This document shows positions 33,755-41,982 of a stretch of 42,080 bases of DNA, one piece after another. Made by a program: the position numbers and the translations under genes. The notes under the pieces are model-generated. The model had not been told where the DNA came from and did no database searches. It worked only from the letters and a program-made list of their open reading frames with translations. Position 1 is the first letter of the stretch. Every line of letters starts with the position of its first letter. The DNA comes from Candidatus Heimdallarchaeota archaeon (GTDB lineage: Archaea > Asgardarchaeota > Heimdallarchaeia > Heimdallarchaeales > Heimdallarchaeaceae), in assembly GCA_021399345.1 (NCBI GenBank), contig JAAFKI010000150.1:1-42080 (forward strand). The letters run 5' to 3'.

Positions 33755-33825
33755 AAATTTCCCTCTAGTTCAATTTAACAAAGCTAAATTGAGTTTATGA
33801 ATGTTACATTTTTACAAAACAATTT

Positions 33826-34119
33826 TCATTGATTGTTTCTTTCGCTTCTCGGTCCAGAAATGATAGGCTTTGCATATTTTGTAACTGATTCAGACAAGGT
33901 ATTAATCTCTCCAGTAGAGAATCTATTTGTGCGGTTCCTAGTACAACTATTACATAATCCAGCAGGTAAAACAATTTTTGAAACTAAGTCTTTTTTTTCT
34001 CGACTTCTGCATCGTCCACACAGAGGTTTTCCACATTCATCACATGCAAACTTCGCAGTCGCTCCACAATTTAAACAAAGTAAAACTATCTCTTCGTTCT
34101 TCTCTCCTATTATTATCAC
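33826..34119 (-). CDS. small treble-clef/B-box-like zinc protein
   Basis: A 97-residue protein with four CxxC pairs: Cys15/18, 26/29, 34/37 and 56/59. The arrangement suits a cross-brace of two zinc ions, similar to B-box or RING-like folds, but the spacing does not identify either. The remaining C-terminus is polar and probably disordered. The function is unknown. It is oriented with LipA-LipB upstream, 56 bp apart. Confidence 0.75.
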   Translation of the reverse strand: MIIIGEKNEEIVLLCLNCGATAKFACDECGKPLCGRCRSREKKDLVSKIVLPAGLCNSCTRNRTNRFSTGEINTLSESVTKYAKPIISGPRSERNNQ

Positions 34120-34175
34120 AATACTCTTAAGATTCCCAAGTATTAAACCCCAACACTTTTGCAGAGACTTAAATC

Positions 34176-35039
34176 CTAGTTTTCTAGTAAGAAATCTGCT
34201 TCTTCTGCGTTGAATGAACTTCTTACAAAAGGAGCTGAAGCTACGAATTGGAAACCTAGCTCATATGCTATTATCTCGTATTCCTTAAAGCGATCAGGAT
34301 GAACAAATTCTTCTATTTCTAAGTCTGAACTTGGGGGTTTAAGATATTGACCTATTGTTAAAATATCACAATCAACTTCTCGAAGGTCCTTTAATAATTT
34401 CACTACTTCTTCTTTTATTTCACCCAAACCTACCATCAGCCCAGATTTTGTGAGTATTTTCGGATTCATCTCCTTTACCAATTTAAGTAATTTAAGAGAC
34501 CTTTTGTAATCTGCTTGAGGAGTAACTTTTTTGAAGAGTCTAGGAACTACTTCCACATTGTGATTAATAATGTCTGGCTTTGAATCGACCACAATTTTAA
34601 TGTCTTGTTCTTTGCCTTTCAAATCTGGAATAAGTAGTTCAATTATAAGATTCTCGTCATAATTCCTTAATTTCTCTGTAATTTTAGCAAAATGAGCTGC
34701 CCCGCTATCAGGTAAATCGTCTCTTGTCACAGAAGTAATAACGACATGCTTTAGTCCCAATCTTTTTGTTGCTTCAAGTAAATGGTCTGGCTCATGTTCA
34801 TCTAAAGGTTTAGGTTTTCCAAAATCAATATCGCAGAATTTACAATCACGTGTACATATGTTCCCCATAACAAGAAAGGTTGCTGTTTTTTTCTCAAAAC
34901 ATTTACCGATGTTTGGACACATTGATTCTTCACATACAGTATGAAGTTCTAATTTTCTCAGTATTTGTTGAACTTCACGGATTTTTTCTCTATCCATACT
35001 TCCTATTCGTAACCATTCAGGTTTTCGAAGTCTAGTCAT
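34176..35039 (-). CDS. lipA: lipoyl synthase
   Basis: Radical-SAM enzyme that inserts two sulfurs into protein-bound octanoyl to form lipoyl. The auxiliary cluster motif is CEESMCPNIGKC (Cys36, 41, 47); the SAM cluster motif is CTRDCKFC (Cys62, 66, 69); the C-terminal RSSF ligand region is at about 273-276. All are intact and the length (287 aa) is normal. It overlaps lipB by 8 bp, so the two make a complete de novo lipoylation pair. Lipoate-dependent dehydrogenases or the glycine cleavage H protein are not in the window. Confidence 0.97.
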   Translation of the reverse strand: MTRLRKPEWLRIGSMDREKIREVQQILRKLELHTVCEESMCPNIGKCFEKKTATFLVMGNICTRDCKFCDIDFGKPKPLDEHEPDHLLEATKRLGLKHVVITSVTRDDLPDSGAAHFAKITEKLRNYDENLIIELLIPDLKGKEQDIKIVVDSKPDIINHNVEVVPRLFKKVTPQADYKRSLKLLKLVKEMNPKILTKSGLMVGLGEIKEEVVKLLKDLREVDCDILTIGQYLKPPSSDLEIEEFVHPDRFKEYEIIAYELGFQFVASAPFVRSSFNAEEADFLLEN

Positions 35040-35736
35040 CTTTCTTAATCATCTCTTCTAATTGATTTTCTGTGATTTTTTCTAGTTTAAGGCTAAATAT
35101 CTTCTCAAATATTCTTTCAAATTTCTCATATATCTCCTTTATGTCCAATGACTTTCCAAGAACTTGTTTCATTGAAATTGGCTCATATTCAGTAATCCCA
35201 CAAGGAATAATTAAGCGAAAATGATTCATATTTGTATTAACGTTCAATGCCAAACCATGAGATGTAATCCTTTTTGACGCTCTTGCTCCTATTGCCGCCA
35301 ACTTCCATTTTCTTCCTTGATAATCTACCCAGACTCCAGGAAATCCCTTTTTTCTCCATCCTTCAATCTTGTATTCCTTTAGTAATTCAATCAAAGTTTC
35401 TTCCATACTCCAAACAAATTGATCTACACCCATATTCAACTTAATCAAGTTAAGATGAAAGTAACCTACAAGTTGTCCTGGTCCGTGATATGTTACTTCT
35501 CCCCCTCTCCTTACTTCTATAATGTCAATTTCTTCTTCTTCAAGAATTTCATTAGTTGCTAAAATGTCCTCTCTTGATCCCTTTTTTCCAATTGTAAAAA
35601 TAGGATTATGTTGTAGAACTAATAAAAAATTGGCAAACCCACTGTCGTTTTCCTTTATACTTCTAATCCTCTGTTGCAAATCGAGAGAATAACGATATTC
35701 TAGGAGATTGTATTCGACAAGATAGCATTTTCTCAT
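35032..35736 (-). CDS. lipB: octanoyl-[acyl carrier protein]:protein octanoyltransferase
   Basis: Transfers octanoyl to lipoate-dependent enzymes, the step before LipA. The substrate-binding RRGGEVTYHGPGQLVGYFHLN is split here as RGGEVTYHGPGQL (about 78-89); the catalytic lysine is Lys145 in KLAAIGARAS, and the catalytic cysteine is Cys179 in IIPCGI. The family normally uses acyl carrier protein as donor, while archaea generally lack a type II fatty-acid system; the donor here is therefore an open question. The ATG lies 96 bp from the divergent nep1 region. The gene overlaps lipA. Confidence 0.95.
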   Translation of the reverse strand: MRKCYLVEYNLLEYRYSLDLQQRIRSIKENDSGFANFLLVLQHNPIFTIGKKGSREDILATNEILEEEEIDIIEVRRGGEVTYHGPGQLVGYFHLNLIKLNMGVDQFVWSMEETLIELLKEYKIEGWRKKGFPGVWVDYQGRKWKLAAIGARASKRITSHGLALNVNTNMNHFRLIIPCGITEYEPISMKQVLGKSLDIKEIYEKFERIFEKIFSLKLEKITENQLEEMIKKDD

Positions 35737-35841
35737 TGTTTTCTGTTTTTACATGTGTTTTTAGCAATTTTGGTTTGTCAGTTTCTTGTGTGTATCAGTA
35801 AAGTTGAAAAATGAGTACGTTATAGATAGTAATTGTTTATC

Positions 35842-36582
35842 ATGGCGAAATTTCTGACAATCTTACTTGCGGAAGCATCTATCGAATCCTTTCCAGAAGA
35901 ACTGATGAAGGATATAAATGTGAGAAACTTCTTTTCTAAACTAAAGAAATCACCATCTGAAGTAATGCTAGATGTAAATTATCATAAACAACTCATCGGG
36001 GGACTACCAGATTTTGAGAGACGAGGAAGGGCCGATATAGTTCATTTCACCCTCTTGTCTTGTTTTGGTTCTATTTGTGCTAGAGAGGAAAGACTTCAAG
36101 TGATTATTCACACATATGATGACAGAGTAATATATCTCAATCCTGAAATAAGATTGCCAAAAAGCATTGAGCGGTTTAACGGTCTATTTTTGCAGCTATT
36201 TAAGAATGGAAGATCACCTCCAACAGGAGATGAAGTTCTAATGAATCTTACAAAGAGTTCTCTTCCGAATCTTCTGGAAGAATTACGGCAGAAACACGAC
36301 ATGATAATTGAGTTCAGTGTTAAAGGAGAACAACTTACTTCTCTTGAATATTCAAAAATAATTTTTGAATCCACAAATCCCTTACTAATATTTGGAGCTT
36401 TTCCACACGGAGAAATAAAGAACTTACCAAGAGAATTAGTTGACAAGAAGTTGGGAATTTATGAAGAAGGTTTAGATTTGTTTGCTGTAATATCTCAAAT
36501 CCTTGCTAGTCAGCATATGATTGAAGAAGATTCACTTTCAAAAGAAAATGGATCTGAAGAACGAAAAGTTTCATGGGAGTAA
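35842..36582 (+). CDS. nep1: rRNA pseudouridine N1-methyltransferase Nep1 (EMG1)
   Basis: SPOUT-class methyltransferase that methylates a pseudouridine in 16S rRNA helix 35 during small-subunit assembly. The family signature FERRGRADIVHFTLL, the N-terminal LTILLAEASIESFP, LPKSIERFNGLFLQLF and the C-terminal knot region IFGAFPHGE are present. A 246-residue length is usual. The frame is open from TTG 35833; ATG 35842 is preferred and matches homologue starts. The C-terminal ~30 residues are acidic and variable. Confidence 0.93.
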   Translation: MAKFLTILLAEASIESFPEELMKDINVRNFFSKLKKSPSEVMLDVNYHKQLIGGLPDFERRGRADIVHFTLLSCFGSICAREERLQVIIHTYDDRVIYLNPEIRLPKSIERFNGLFLQLFKNGRSPPTGDEVLMNLTKSSLPNLLEELRQKHDMIIEFSVKGEQLTSLEYSKIIFESTNPLLIFGAFPHGEIKNLPRELVDKKLGIYEEGLDLFAVISQILASQHMIEEDSLSKENGSEERKVSWE

Positions 36583-36618
36583 GAGTTGAAGAATAAAAGA
36601 GCGACTTCCTAGCGACAT

Positions 36619-36628
36619 GTTTAAATTA
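36619..36628 (+). promoter_or_regulatory. TATA box of the acyl-CoA synthetase gene
   Basis: The sequence gtttaaatta is centred about 28 bp before the GTG start at 36652. This predicts a leaderless mRNA, and no ribosome-binding site is needed or seen. Confidence 0.5.
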
Positions 36629-36651
36629 TTTCTTTAATTCGCTCAAAATAG

Positions 36652-38778
36652 GTGAAAATACTGCCATTAGCTAAATTAGATAAGTTATTGCATCCAGAAA
36701 GCGTTGCCATTATTGGTGCTAGTCCAGATAAGAAGAAGGTTGGATATGCTGCCTTAAGAAACATGGTGTTGAGCGGTTTCAAAGGAAGGCTTTATGCGAT
36801 AAATCCAAAAGCGGATCAATATGGGGAGATTGAGGGAGTAAAGGTTTATGCAAGTATAGATGATATTGAAGATGAAGTTGATTTAGCTGTTATCTGTATT
36901 CCTGCAAGATTTATCCCATCATTAATGGATGATTTGGGGAAAAAAGGCGTTAAATATGCTGCTGTAATCACTGCTGGTTTTAAAGAAACTGGTTCTGAAG
37001 GTGCGGAGTTAGAGAAAAAAATTGTAGAGATTGCACGAAAATATGGAATGAGAATTGTAGGTCCAAATATATTGGGTGTTATGGATACATCTGCTCCTAT
37101 GAATGCTAGTTTTGCAGAACGCTCACCTATTAAGGGTGATGTGGCATTTCTGAGTCAAAGTGGAGCTTTGTTGACAGGAATATTGGATTGGAGCTGTGCT
37201 GAGGGAATTGGATATTCAAGTTTTGTTTCTCTAGGGAACAAAGCTGATTTAGATGAAACAGATTTTATTGAAGCGTTAGCAGATGATGTGCACACTCTAG
37301 CAATTTTAGCATATCTTGAAAGCATAAGTAGGGGGCTTGATTTTATCAAAGTTTGCAAGTCAGTCACTCGAAAAAAACCGGTTATTATTATAAAATCTGG
37401 ACGTTCAATAGCAGGTGCAAGAGCTGCTTCCTCGCACACAGGCAGTATGGTGGGTGTAGATACAACCTATGATGTGGCATTTGAGAAAGCTGGTGTAATA
37501 AGAGCAGATGATGCTCAAGAATTATTTGATATGGCTTTTGCTTTTAGTTTTATGCCTATTCCTGAAGGAAATAAAATAGTTATAATTACAAACGCAGGAG
37601 GACCAGGAATATTAGCTACTGATGCAGCAGAAAAATCTGGTCTTGAGCTTGCAACACTTTCTACTGAGTTTAAAGGTAAATTAAAATCCTTCTTACCACC
37701 AGCTGCAAACTTCAACAATCCTATTGATGCACTTGGAACCGCACAAGCAGAAGACTATGGAAAGGTTCTAGAACTGTCCTTGTTAAGTGACGATGTAGAT
37801 GGTGTAATTCTAATTCTTACTCCTCAGGCAATGACTGAGGGTCAAGAAACTGCAGATAAAATAATAGAAATACGTAAAAAATATCCACACAAGCCTATTA
37901 TCACTGTTTTCATAGGTGGGGAGATTTTAGGACCAAGCATTTATCAGTTGAAAAAGAACAAAATACCTTGTTTTCCTCATCCAGAAAGAGGTGTGAGAGC
38001 AATGGGCGCTCTTGCTGAATATGATAAAATTAGGAAAAGACCAATTGATGATAAAATTCCAAATCTAGATAGAGACAAAGAACAAGTTAGAAGTATCTTT
38101 GATAAAGTTGAATCAGAAGGGCGAAAGAACCTATTGGGTACAGAAGCAATTAACGTTGCAAAAGCATATGGGATTTGTGTTCCTAATACCAAACTAGCTC
38201 GATCAAAAGAAGAAGCTGCATCTTTAGCTGAGGAAATAGGCTTTCCTGTTGTAATGAAAATAACAAGCCCTGATATTATACATAAAACAGATATTGGTGG
38301 AGTAAGGTTAAATGTCAAAAGCAAAGAAGAAGCTACCAAAACATATGAAGAAATAACCGCTAAAGCAAAGGAGCATTATCCTGAAACCAAGCTTCTAGCA
38401 GTTGATGTTCAAAAGATGGAAAAGATAGGAAAAGAGCTCATTGTAGGGTCAATGAAGGATCCTCAATTTGGTTCTCTTGTTATGGTGGGTTTGGGGGGTG
38501 TTTATACTAACTTCTTTAAGGATGTAGCTTTTGGATTAGCTCCATTAACAAAATTAGAATCCGAAAAGATGTTACAGCGAACAAAAACATATACTCTTCT
38601 CAAAGGAGTACGCGGAGAATCACCATCTGATATAGCAGCAGTGAATGAAACTTTACTTAGAGTATCATTATTGGTTACTGACTTTCCTGAAATAGAGGAA
38701 CTAGATATCAATCCATTTTTTGTTTATGAGGAAGGAAAGGGTGTGTCTGCTTTGGATGTGAAAATAGCACTCGAATAA
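36652..38778 (+). CDS. acetate/acyl-CoA ligase (ADP-forming), fused alpha-beta
   Basis: Converts acyl-CoA, ADP and phosphate to acid, CoA and ATP, giving energy from peptide or sugar fermentation, or the reverse. The alpha part has the CoA-binding IIGASPDKKKVGYAALR (about 20-36), RIVGPNILG, and the phosphorylated histidine in SSHTGS (His262). The beta part, from about residue 480, is an ATP-grasp domain with GFPVVMKITSPDIIHKTD and GGV, and a glycine-rich VGLGGVYT. Both halves are complete in 708 aa, the fused arrangement also seen in many archaea. The start is GTG at 36652, leaderless by TATA spacing. It ends in a hairpin over the stop codon. Confidence 0.95.
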   Translation: MKILPLAKLDKLLHPESVAIIGASPDKKKVGYAALRNMVLSGFKGRLYAINPKADQYGEIEGVKVYASIDDIEDEVDLAVICIPARFIPSLMDDLGKKGVKYAAVITAGFKETGSEGAELEKKIVEIARKYGMRIVGPNILGVMDTSAPMNASFAERSPIKGDVAFLSQSGALLTGILDWSCAEGIGYSSFVSLGNKADLDETDFIEALADDVHTLAILAYLESISRGLDFIKVCKSVTRKKPVIIIKSGRSIAGARAASSHTGSMVGVDTTYDVAFEKAGVIRADDAQELFDMAFAFSFMPIPEGNKIVIITNAGGPGILATDAAEKSGLELATLSTEFKGKLKSFLPPAANFNNPIDALGTAQAEDYGKVLELSLLSDDVDGVILILTPQAMTEGQETADKIIEIRKKYPHKPIITVFIGGEILGPSIYQLKKNKIPCFPHPERGVRAMGALAEYDKIRKRPIDDKIPNLDRDKEQVRSIFDKVESEGRKNLLGTEAINVAKAYGICVPNTKLARSKEEAASLAEEIGFPVVMKITSPDIIHKTDIGGVRLNVKSKEEATKTYEEITAKAKEHYPETKLLAVDVQKMEKIGKELIVGSMKDPQFGSLVMVGLGGVYTNFFKDVAFGLAPLTKLESEKMLQRTKTYTLLKGVRGESPSDIAAVNETLLRVSLLVTDFPEIEELDINPFFVYEEGKGVSALDVKIALE

Positions 38779-38811
38779 TGAGTGCTTCATGCATTTATTT
38801 TTGTATTATTT
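38766..38811 (+). terminator. hairpin plus T-tract after acyl-CoA synthetase gene
   Basis: AGCACTC and GAGTGCT form a perfect 7-bp stem with a 7-base loop containing the stop codon, followed by T-rich sequence. It has the same layout as the element after aglB. The rest of 38812-38991 is AT-rich with no gene seen. Confidence 0.55.
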
Positions 38812-38991
38812 CTGTATTATGTTTGTAACTCTTCAATTGTTATCTTCTACTTTCAGTTACTATCAAAGTGTTTTTTCACATTTTAGCAAATAACGAAAAA
38901 ATATTCGTTTTTATTTTTTAGTTAATCTTTTGGATAGTTAGCAAAAATGTTAGGTTCACTTCAAAACTTTGATATGAATATGATTGGTTTT

Positions 38992-39603
38992 TCAATCAAC
39001 TTTATCTTTCGCGCTTTCAAAGACAATAAATCCAGTCTTTAGTTTTTCTGCCTCATCTTGTGATAGTTCAATTGTCTCTAGCTTGTTTGGATCTGCAGGA
39101 ATGATGGATGAATTTCCAAAAGGATCTTCAACAACAATATCGATTGGAAGATTATCTTTAATATAAGAATCCAAGAGTTCAACATATACTCTAATCTTTT
39201 CTCTTTCTTCATCTGAACTTGCATCACCTAAGAGGAAAAATGCTTTTCCTCTGATGTCGTGAAGTATACCTTCAATATTGTTGATAAAACCTTCCGCATT
39301 AGGACCTGGTTCTATCATGGCCCCTATTTGTGGAAAGATTATCGTTCCATTAGCTGCTCTTATGATTTTTGTTGTATAATCATCTTTATTTTCAGCATGG
39401 TAAATGTATCTGATTGGATCTTTAAATGAGAGATTGATAAAATCATTGTGTTTAAAATGACAGTCAGAACAAACCATATTGAAAAACCAAAGTTGGGGAA
39501 AATGAGGGATATCCATTATCTTTTGTGTAATTTTAGTATTGGTACTGCTACACACAGGACATTTAACTTCCATCATTTCAAAATTATGTTCCTCTGTTGT
39601 CAT
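38992..39603 (-). CDS. ZPR1-type zinc-finger protein
   Basis: A 203-residue single ZPR1 unit. Zinc ligands are CPVC at residues 15-18 and CSDC at 45-48, with the intervening MDIPHFPQLWFFNMVC typical of the family, followed by the A/B beta domain (RAANGTIIFPQIGAMIEPGP). Eukaryotic ZPR1 has two such units and helps fold eEF1A; archaeal versions have one. A link to the EF-1A of this genome is plausible from recent family work, but cannot be shown here. Confidence 0.92.
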   Translation of the reverse strand: MTTEEHNFEMMEVKCPVCSSTNTKITQKIMDIPHFPQLWFFNMVCSDCHFKHNDFINLSFKDPIRYIYHAENKDDYTTKIIRAANGTIIFPQIGAMIEPGPNAEGFINNIEGILHDIRGKAFFLLGDASSDEEREKIRVYVELLDSYIKDNLPIDIVVEDPFGNSSIIPADPNKLETIELSQDEAEKLKTGFIVFESAKDKVD

Positions 39604-39721
39604 TTAATCGCTTTTTACTTCTTTGTAAATCATTTAAAGTTTAAGATAGAATGAAACTTAGTTCAATTAAACTACAAGTTTGAACAGTAAATTTTTTTAG
39701 ATTAAAATTCAAGGGGAGTCG

Positions 39722-40360
39722 ATGAGAGAAGAGCTATTGGACTTATACAACAACCTCTATGAAGAATATGGTTCTCAAAACTGGTGGCCAGGTGAGGGGT
39801 TAGAAATCGCCATTGGAGCAATATTAACTCAGCAAACTAATTGGAAAAATGTGGAAAAAACTCTTCTTCAGTTAAAGGATGCCCATTGCTTGAATATGAA
39901 ATGTTTGCAGAAGATTTCTATTGAGGAGTTAGAAAAACTAATTAAATCAAGTGGATTTTACCGCATAAAGGCTAGACGGATAAAAAATCTAATAGAGTTA
40001 CTATCAATCAACCCACAACCTGATCGTAAAACTTTGTTATCAATAAACGGGTTGGGCGATGAAACAACGGACTCTATCATGCTTTACTTATTCAAAAAGA
40101 AATATTTTGTAATTGATTCCTATACATTTCGAATTATGAATAGACTTGGTTTATATGATGGCAAGAATTACTTGGAACTCCAAAGACTATTTATGAAGAA
40201 TCTTCCAAGTAAATTACAGTTATATCAAGAATATCATGCATTAATAGTGAAACATGCAAAGAGTTATTGTATAAAGAGCAATCCTCAGTGTGTTAATTGC
40301 GCACTCAACAAAAGATGTCAATACAGTATAGAAAAAAACAAAAAGAGTTTGGAGCGGTAA
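39722..40360 (+). CDS. endonuclease III-like DNA glycosylase lacking the lyase lysine
   Basis: HhH-GPD DNA repair glycosylase with a [4Fe-4S] cluster. The helix-hairpin-helix is LLSINGLGDETTDSIM (about 105-120); the catalytic aspartate is Asp132 in VIDSYTFR; the cluster ligands are Cys183, 190, 193, 199 in the standard C-x6-C-x2-C-x5-C spacing. The position of the bifunctional enzyme's lysine (LPGVGRKTA in EndoIII) is glutamate 114 here, so it is probably a monofunctional glycosylase. The sequence is closest in look to the 3-methyladenine (MagIII-like) branch. The ATG has AAGGGGAG four bases upstream. AcnX starts two bases after its stop. Confidence 0.88.
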   Translation: MREELLDLYNNLYEEYGSQNWWPGEGLEIAIGAILTQQTNWKNVEKTLLQLKDAHCLNMKCLQKISIEELEKLIKSSGFYRIKARRIKNLIELLSINPQPDRKTLLSINGLGDETTDSIMLYLFKKKYFVIDSYTFRIMNRLGLYDGKNYLELQRLFMKNLPSKLQLYQEYHALIVKHAKSYCIKSNPQCVNCALNKRCQYSIEKNKKSLER

Positions 40361-40362
40361 AT

Positions 40363-41562
40363 ATGTTTCTTACCAAAGAACAACAGAAGATGCTAGATGG
40401 GGAATTTGGGCATGCAATTGCTAAACTCACTCAATTAATTGTAAAAATCGGTGAAGTAAATGGTGCAACAAGACTTATTCCAATAAAAAATGCACAAATT
40501 GCGGGTGTTTCATACTTAACTGTTGGAGAACCTATTTTCACTTTTTTCAATATGTTATCTGAAGATAATGTCAAAGTTAGCGTTCCTAGCTGGTTAAATC
40601 CTGCTGGGATGGATATGAAGAAATGGAAAGAAATGGGAATAAAAAATGATTTTGCTGAAAAACAGCGTAAAATTATACAACAATATCAGAAGATGGGAAT
40701 ACAACCAACACTTACCTGTACACCATACTTGATTGGGCATAAACCAAAATTTGGTGACCATTTAGCATGGAGTGAATCATCAGCTGTATCTGTAGCTAAC
40801 GCTTATTATGGTGCAAGAACAAACAGAGAAGGAGGTCCTTCCTCATTAGCATCAGCTATAACTGGTTTTACTGCTGATTATGGGTTACACAAGAAGGAAA
40901 ACAGAGTTCCTAAAATAGTTGTAGATGTAAAAGCAACAATTACTCATTTTTCAGATTTCTCAGCTTTGGGCTATTGGTATGGGGAAAAGTTTCATGGAAT
41001 TATCCCATATTTTAAAAATATAAAAAATACCAATATTGATCAAGTAAAAATGTTAGGCGCGGCAATGGCTGCATCAGGAAGCGTGGCTCACTTTCACATT
41101 GCAAAGCATACACCAGAAGCTGAAAAAGTTGATTTGAGTTATATAAGTGAAACAGTTACCTTCGATGAAAACGATAAAAAACAAATATACGACCATTTCA
41201 ACCAGATAAAGGAAAGAGTAAATTTAGTGGTAATTGGGTGTCCTCATACAAGTCTTGAGGACGTAAAACTTATTGATTCATCTCTTGGAGATAAGTCTAT
41301 CAAGGAGGGGATTAAATTCTGGGTTTTTTCCTCTCAAGAATTGATGCAAAATGATAAAGCAAAGAAACTTTTAACCAATTTGGAGGAAAAGGGAGTGAAA
41401 ATATTTACTGATACTTGTATGGTTGTATCTCCCGTAGTTAGGGAAAATTACAAAAACATTGTGACAAATTCTGCTAAAGCGGCATTTTATCTCACTAGAG
41501 AAGGTACAAACAATGTTAACTTACTTTCTTTGTCTGAAATTATAGAGAGGGTTTCTGAATGA
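40363..41562 (+). CDS. aconitase X catalytic domain (phosphomevalonate dehydratase large subunit)
   Basis: A 399-residue subunit of archaeal aconitase X, which dehydrates (R)-5-phosphomevalonate to trans-anhydromevalonate 5-phosphate in the archaeal mevalonate pathway for isoprenoid lipids. The conserved CTPYLIGHKPKFGDHLAWSESS region (cited as TCTPYLIG and GDHLAWSESS), NREGGPSSLASAITG, and the cluster-ligand loop GCPHTS are present. The ORF is open from 40297, but that stretch overlaps the glycosylase; ATG 40363 with GGAG nine bases upstream is used. It overlaps the small subunit by 4 bp. Confidence 0.93.
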   Translation: MFLTKEQQKMLDGEFGHAIAKLTQLIVKIGEVNGATRLIPIKNAQIAGVSYLTVGEPIFTFFNMLSEDNVKVSVPSWLNPAGMDMKKWKEMGIKNDFAEKQRKIIQQYQKMGIQPTLTCTPYLIGHKPKFGDHLAWSESSAVSVANAYYGARTNREGGPSSLASAITGFTADYGLHKKENRVPKIVVDVKATITHFSDFSALGYWYGEKFHGIIPYFKNIKNTNIDQVKMLGAAMAASGSVAHFHIAKHTPEAEKVDLSYISETVTFDENDKKQIYDHFNQIKERVNLVVIGCPHTSLEDVKLIDSSLGDKSIKEGIKFWVFSSQELMQNDKAKKLLTNLEEKGVKIFTDTCMVVSPVVRENYKNIVTNSAKAAFYLTREGTNNVNLLSLSEIIERVSE

Positions 41563-41966
41563 AAACAATAAAAATACGTACTATTGTTGAAGGTACTGTA
41601 GAGGGAATTGCTTTAGTTTCACCTATTCCAATTTCGTTTTTTGGTGGTGTTGATGCTGAAACAGGAATAATAACTGATTCCGAGAATCCATTATTTGGAG
41701 AAAGTCTTACTGATAAAATTTTTGTATTTCCAGAGAGTAAAGGATCAACCGTGGGTTCGTATGTTATTTATGGTCTAAGTGTTAATAATGTGGCGCCACT
41801 TGCACTTATAGCAAATAAGGCAGAAACAATTGTTATAGCAGGAGCAATACTAGCGAATATTCCCTTTGTTGATAAAACTGACCAAGATGTTACTATTTCA
41901 ATTAAAACAGGAGATAAACTAGTGATAGATACTACTCAAAATATAATAAAAATAAAAAAAGAGTAG
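41559..41966 (+). CDS. aconitase X swivel domain (phosphomevalonate dehydratase small subunit)
   Basis: A 135-residue partner of the large subunit, corresponding to the swivelling domain 4 of aconitases. It contains the ISFFGGVDAETG segment and the GSTVGSYVIYGL loop typical of AcnX small subunits. The ATG overlaps the large-subunit stop (ATGA), so the two are translationally coupled and together form the enzyme. The mevalonate-pathway decarboxylase that normally follows is not in the window. Confidence 0.93.
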   Translation: MKTIKIRTIVEGTVEGIALVSPIPISFFGGVDAETGIITDSENPLFGESLTDKIFVFPESKGSTVGSYVIYGLSVNNVAPLALIANKAETIVIAGAILANIPFVDKTDQDVTISIKTGDKLVIDTTQNIIKIKKE

Positions 41967-41982
41967 AGTTAGTAAAAACTAT

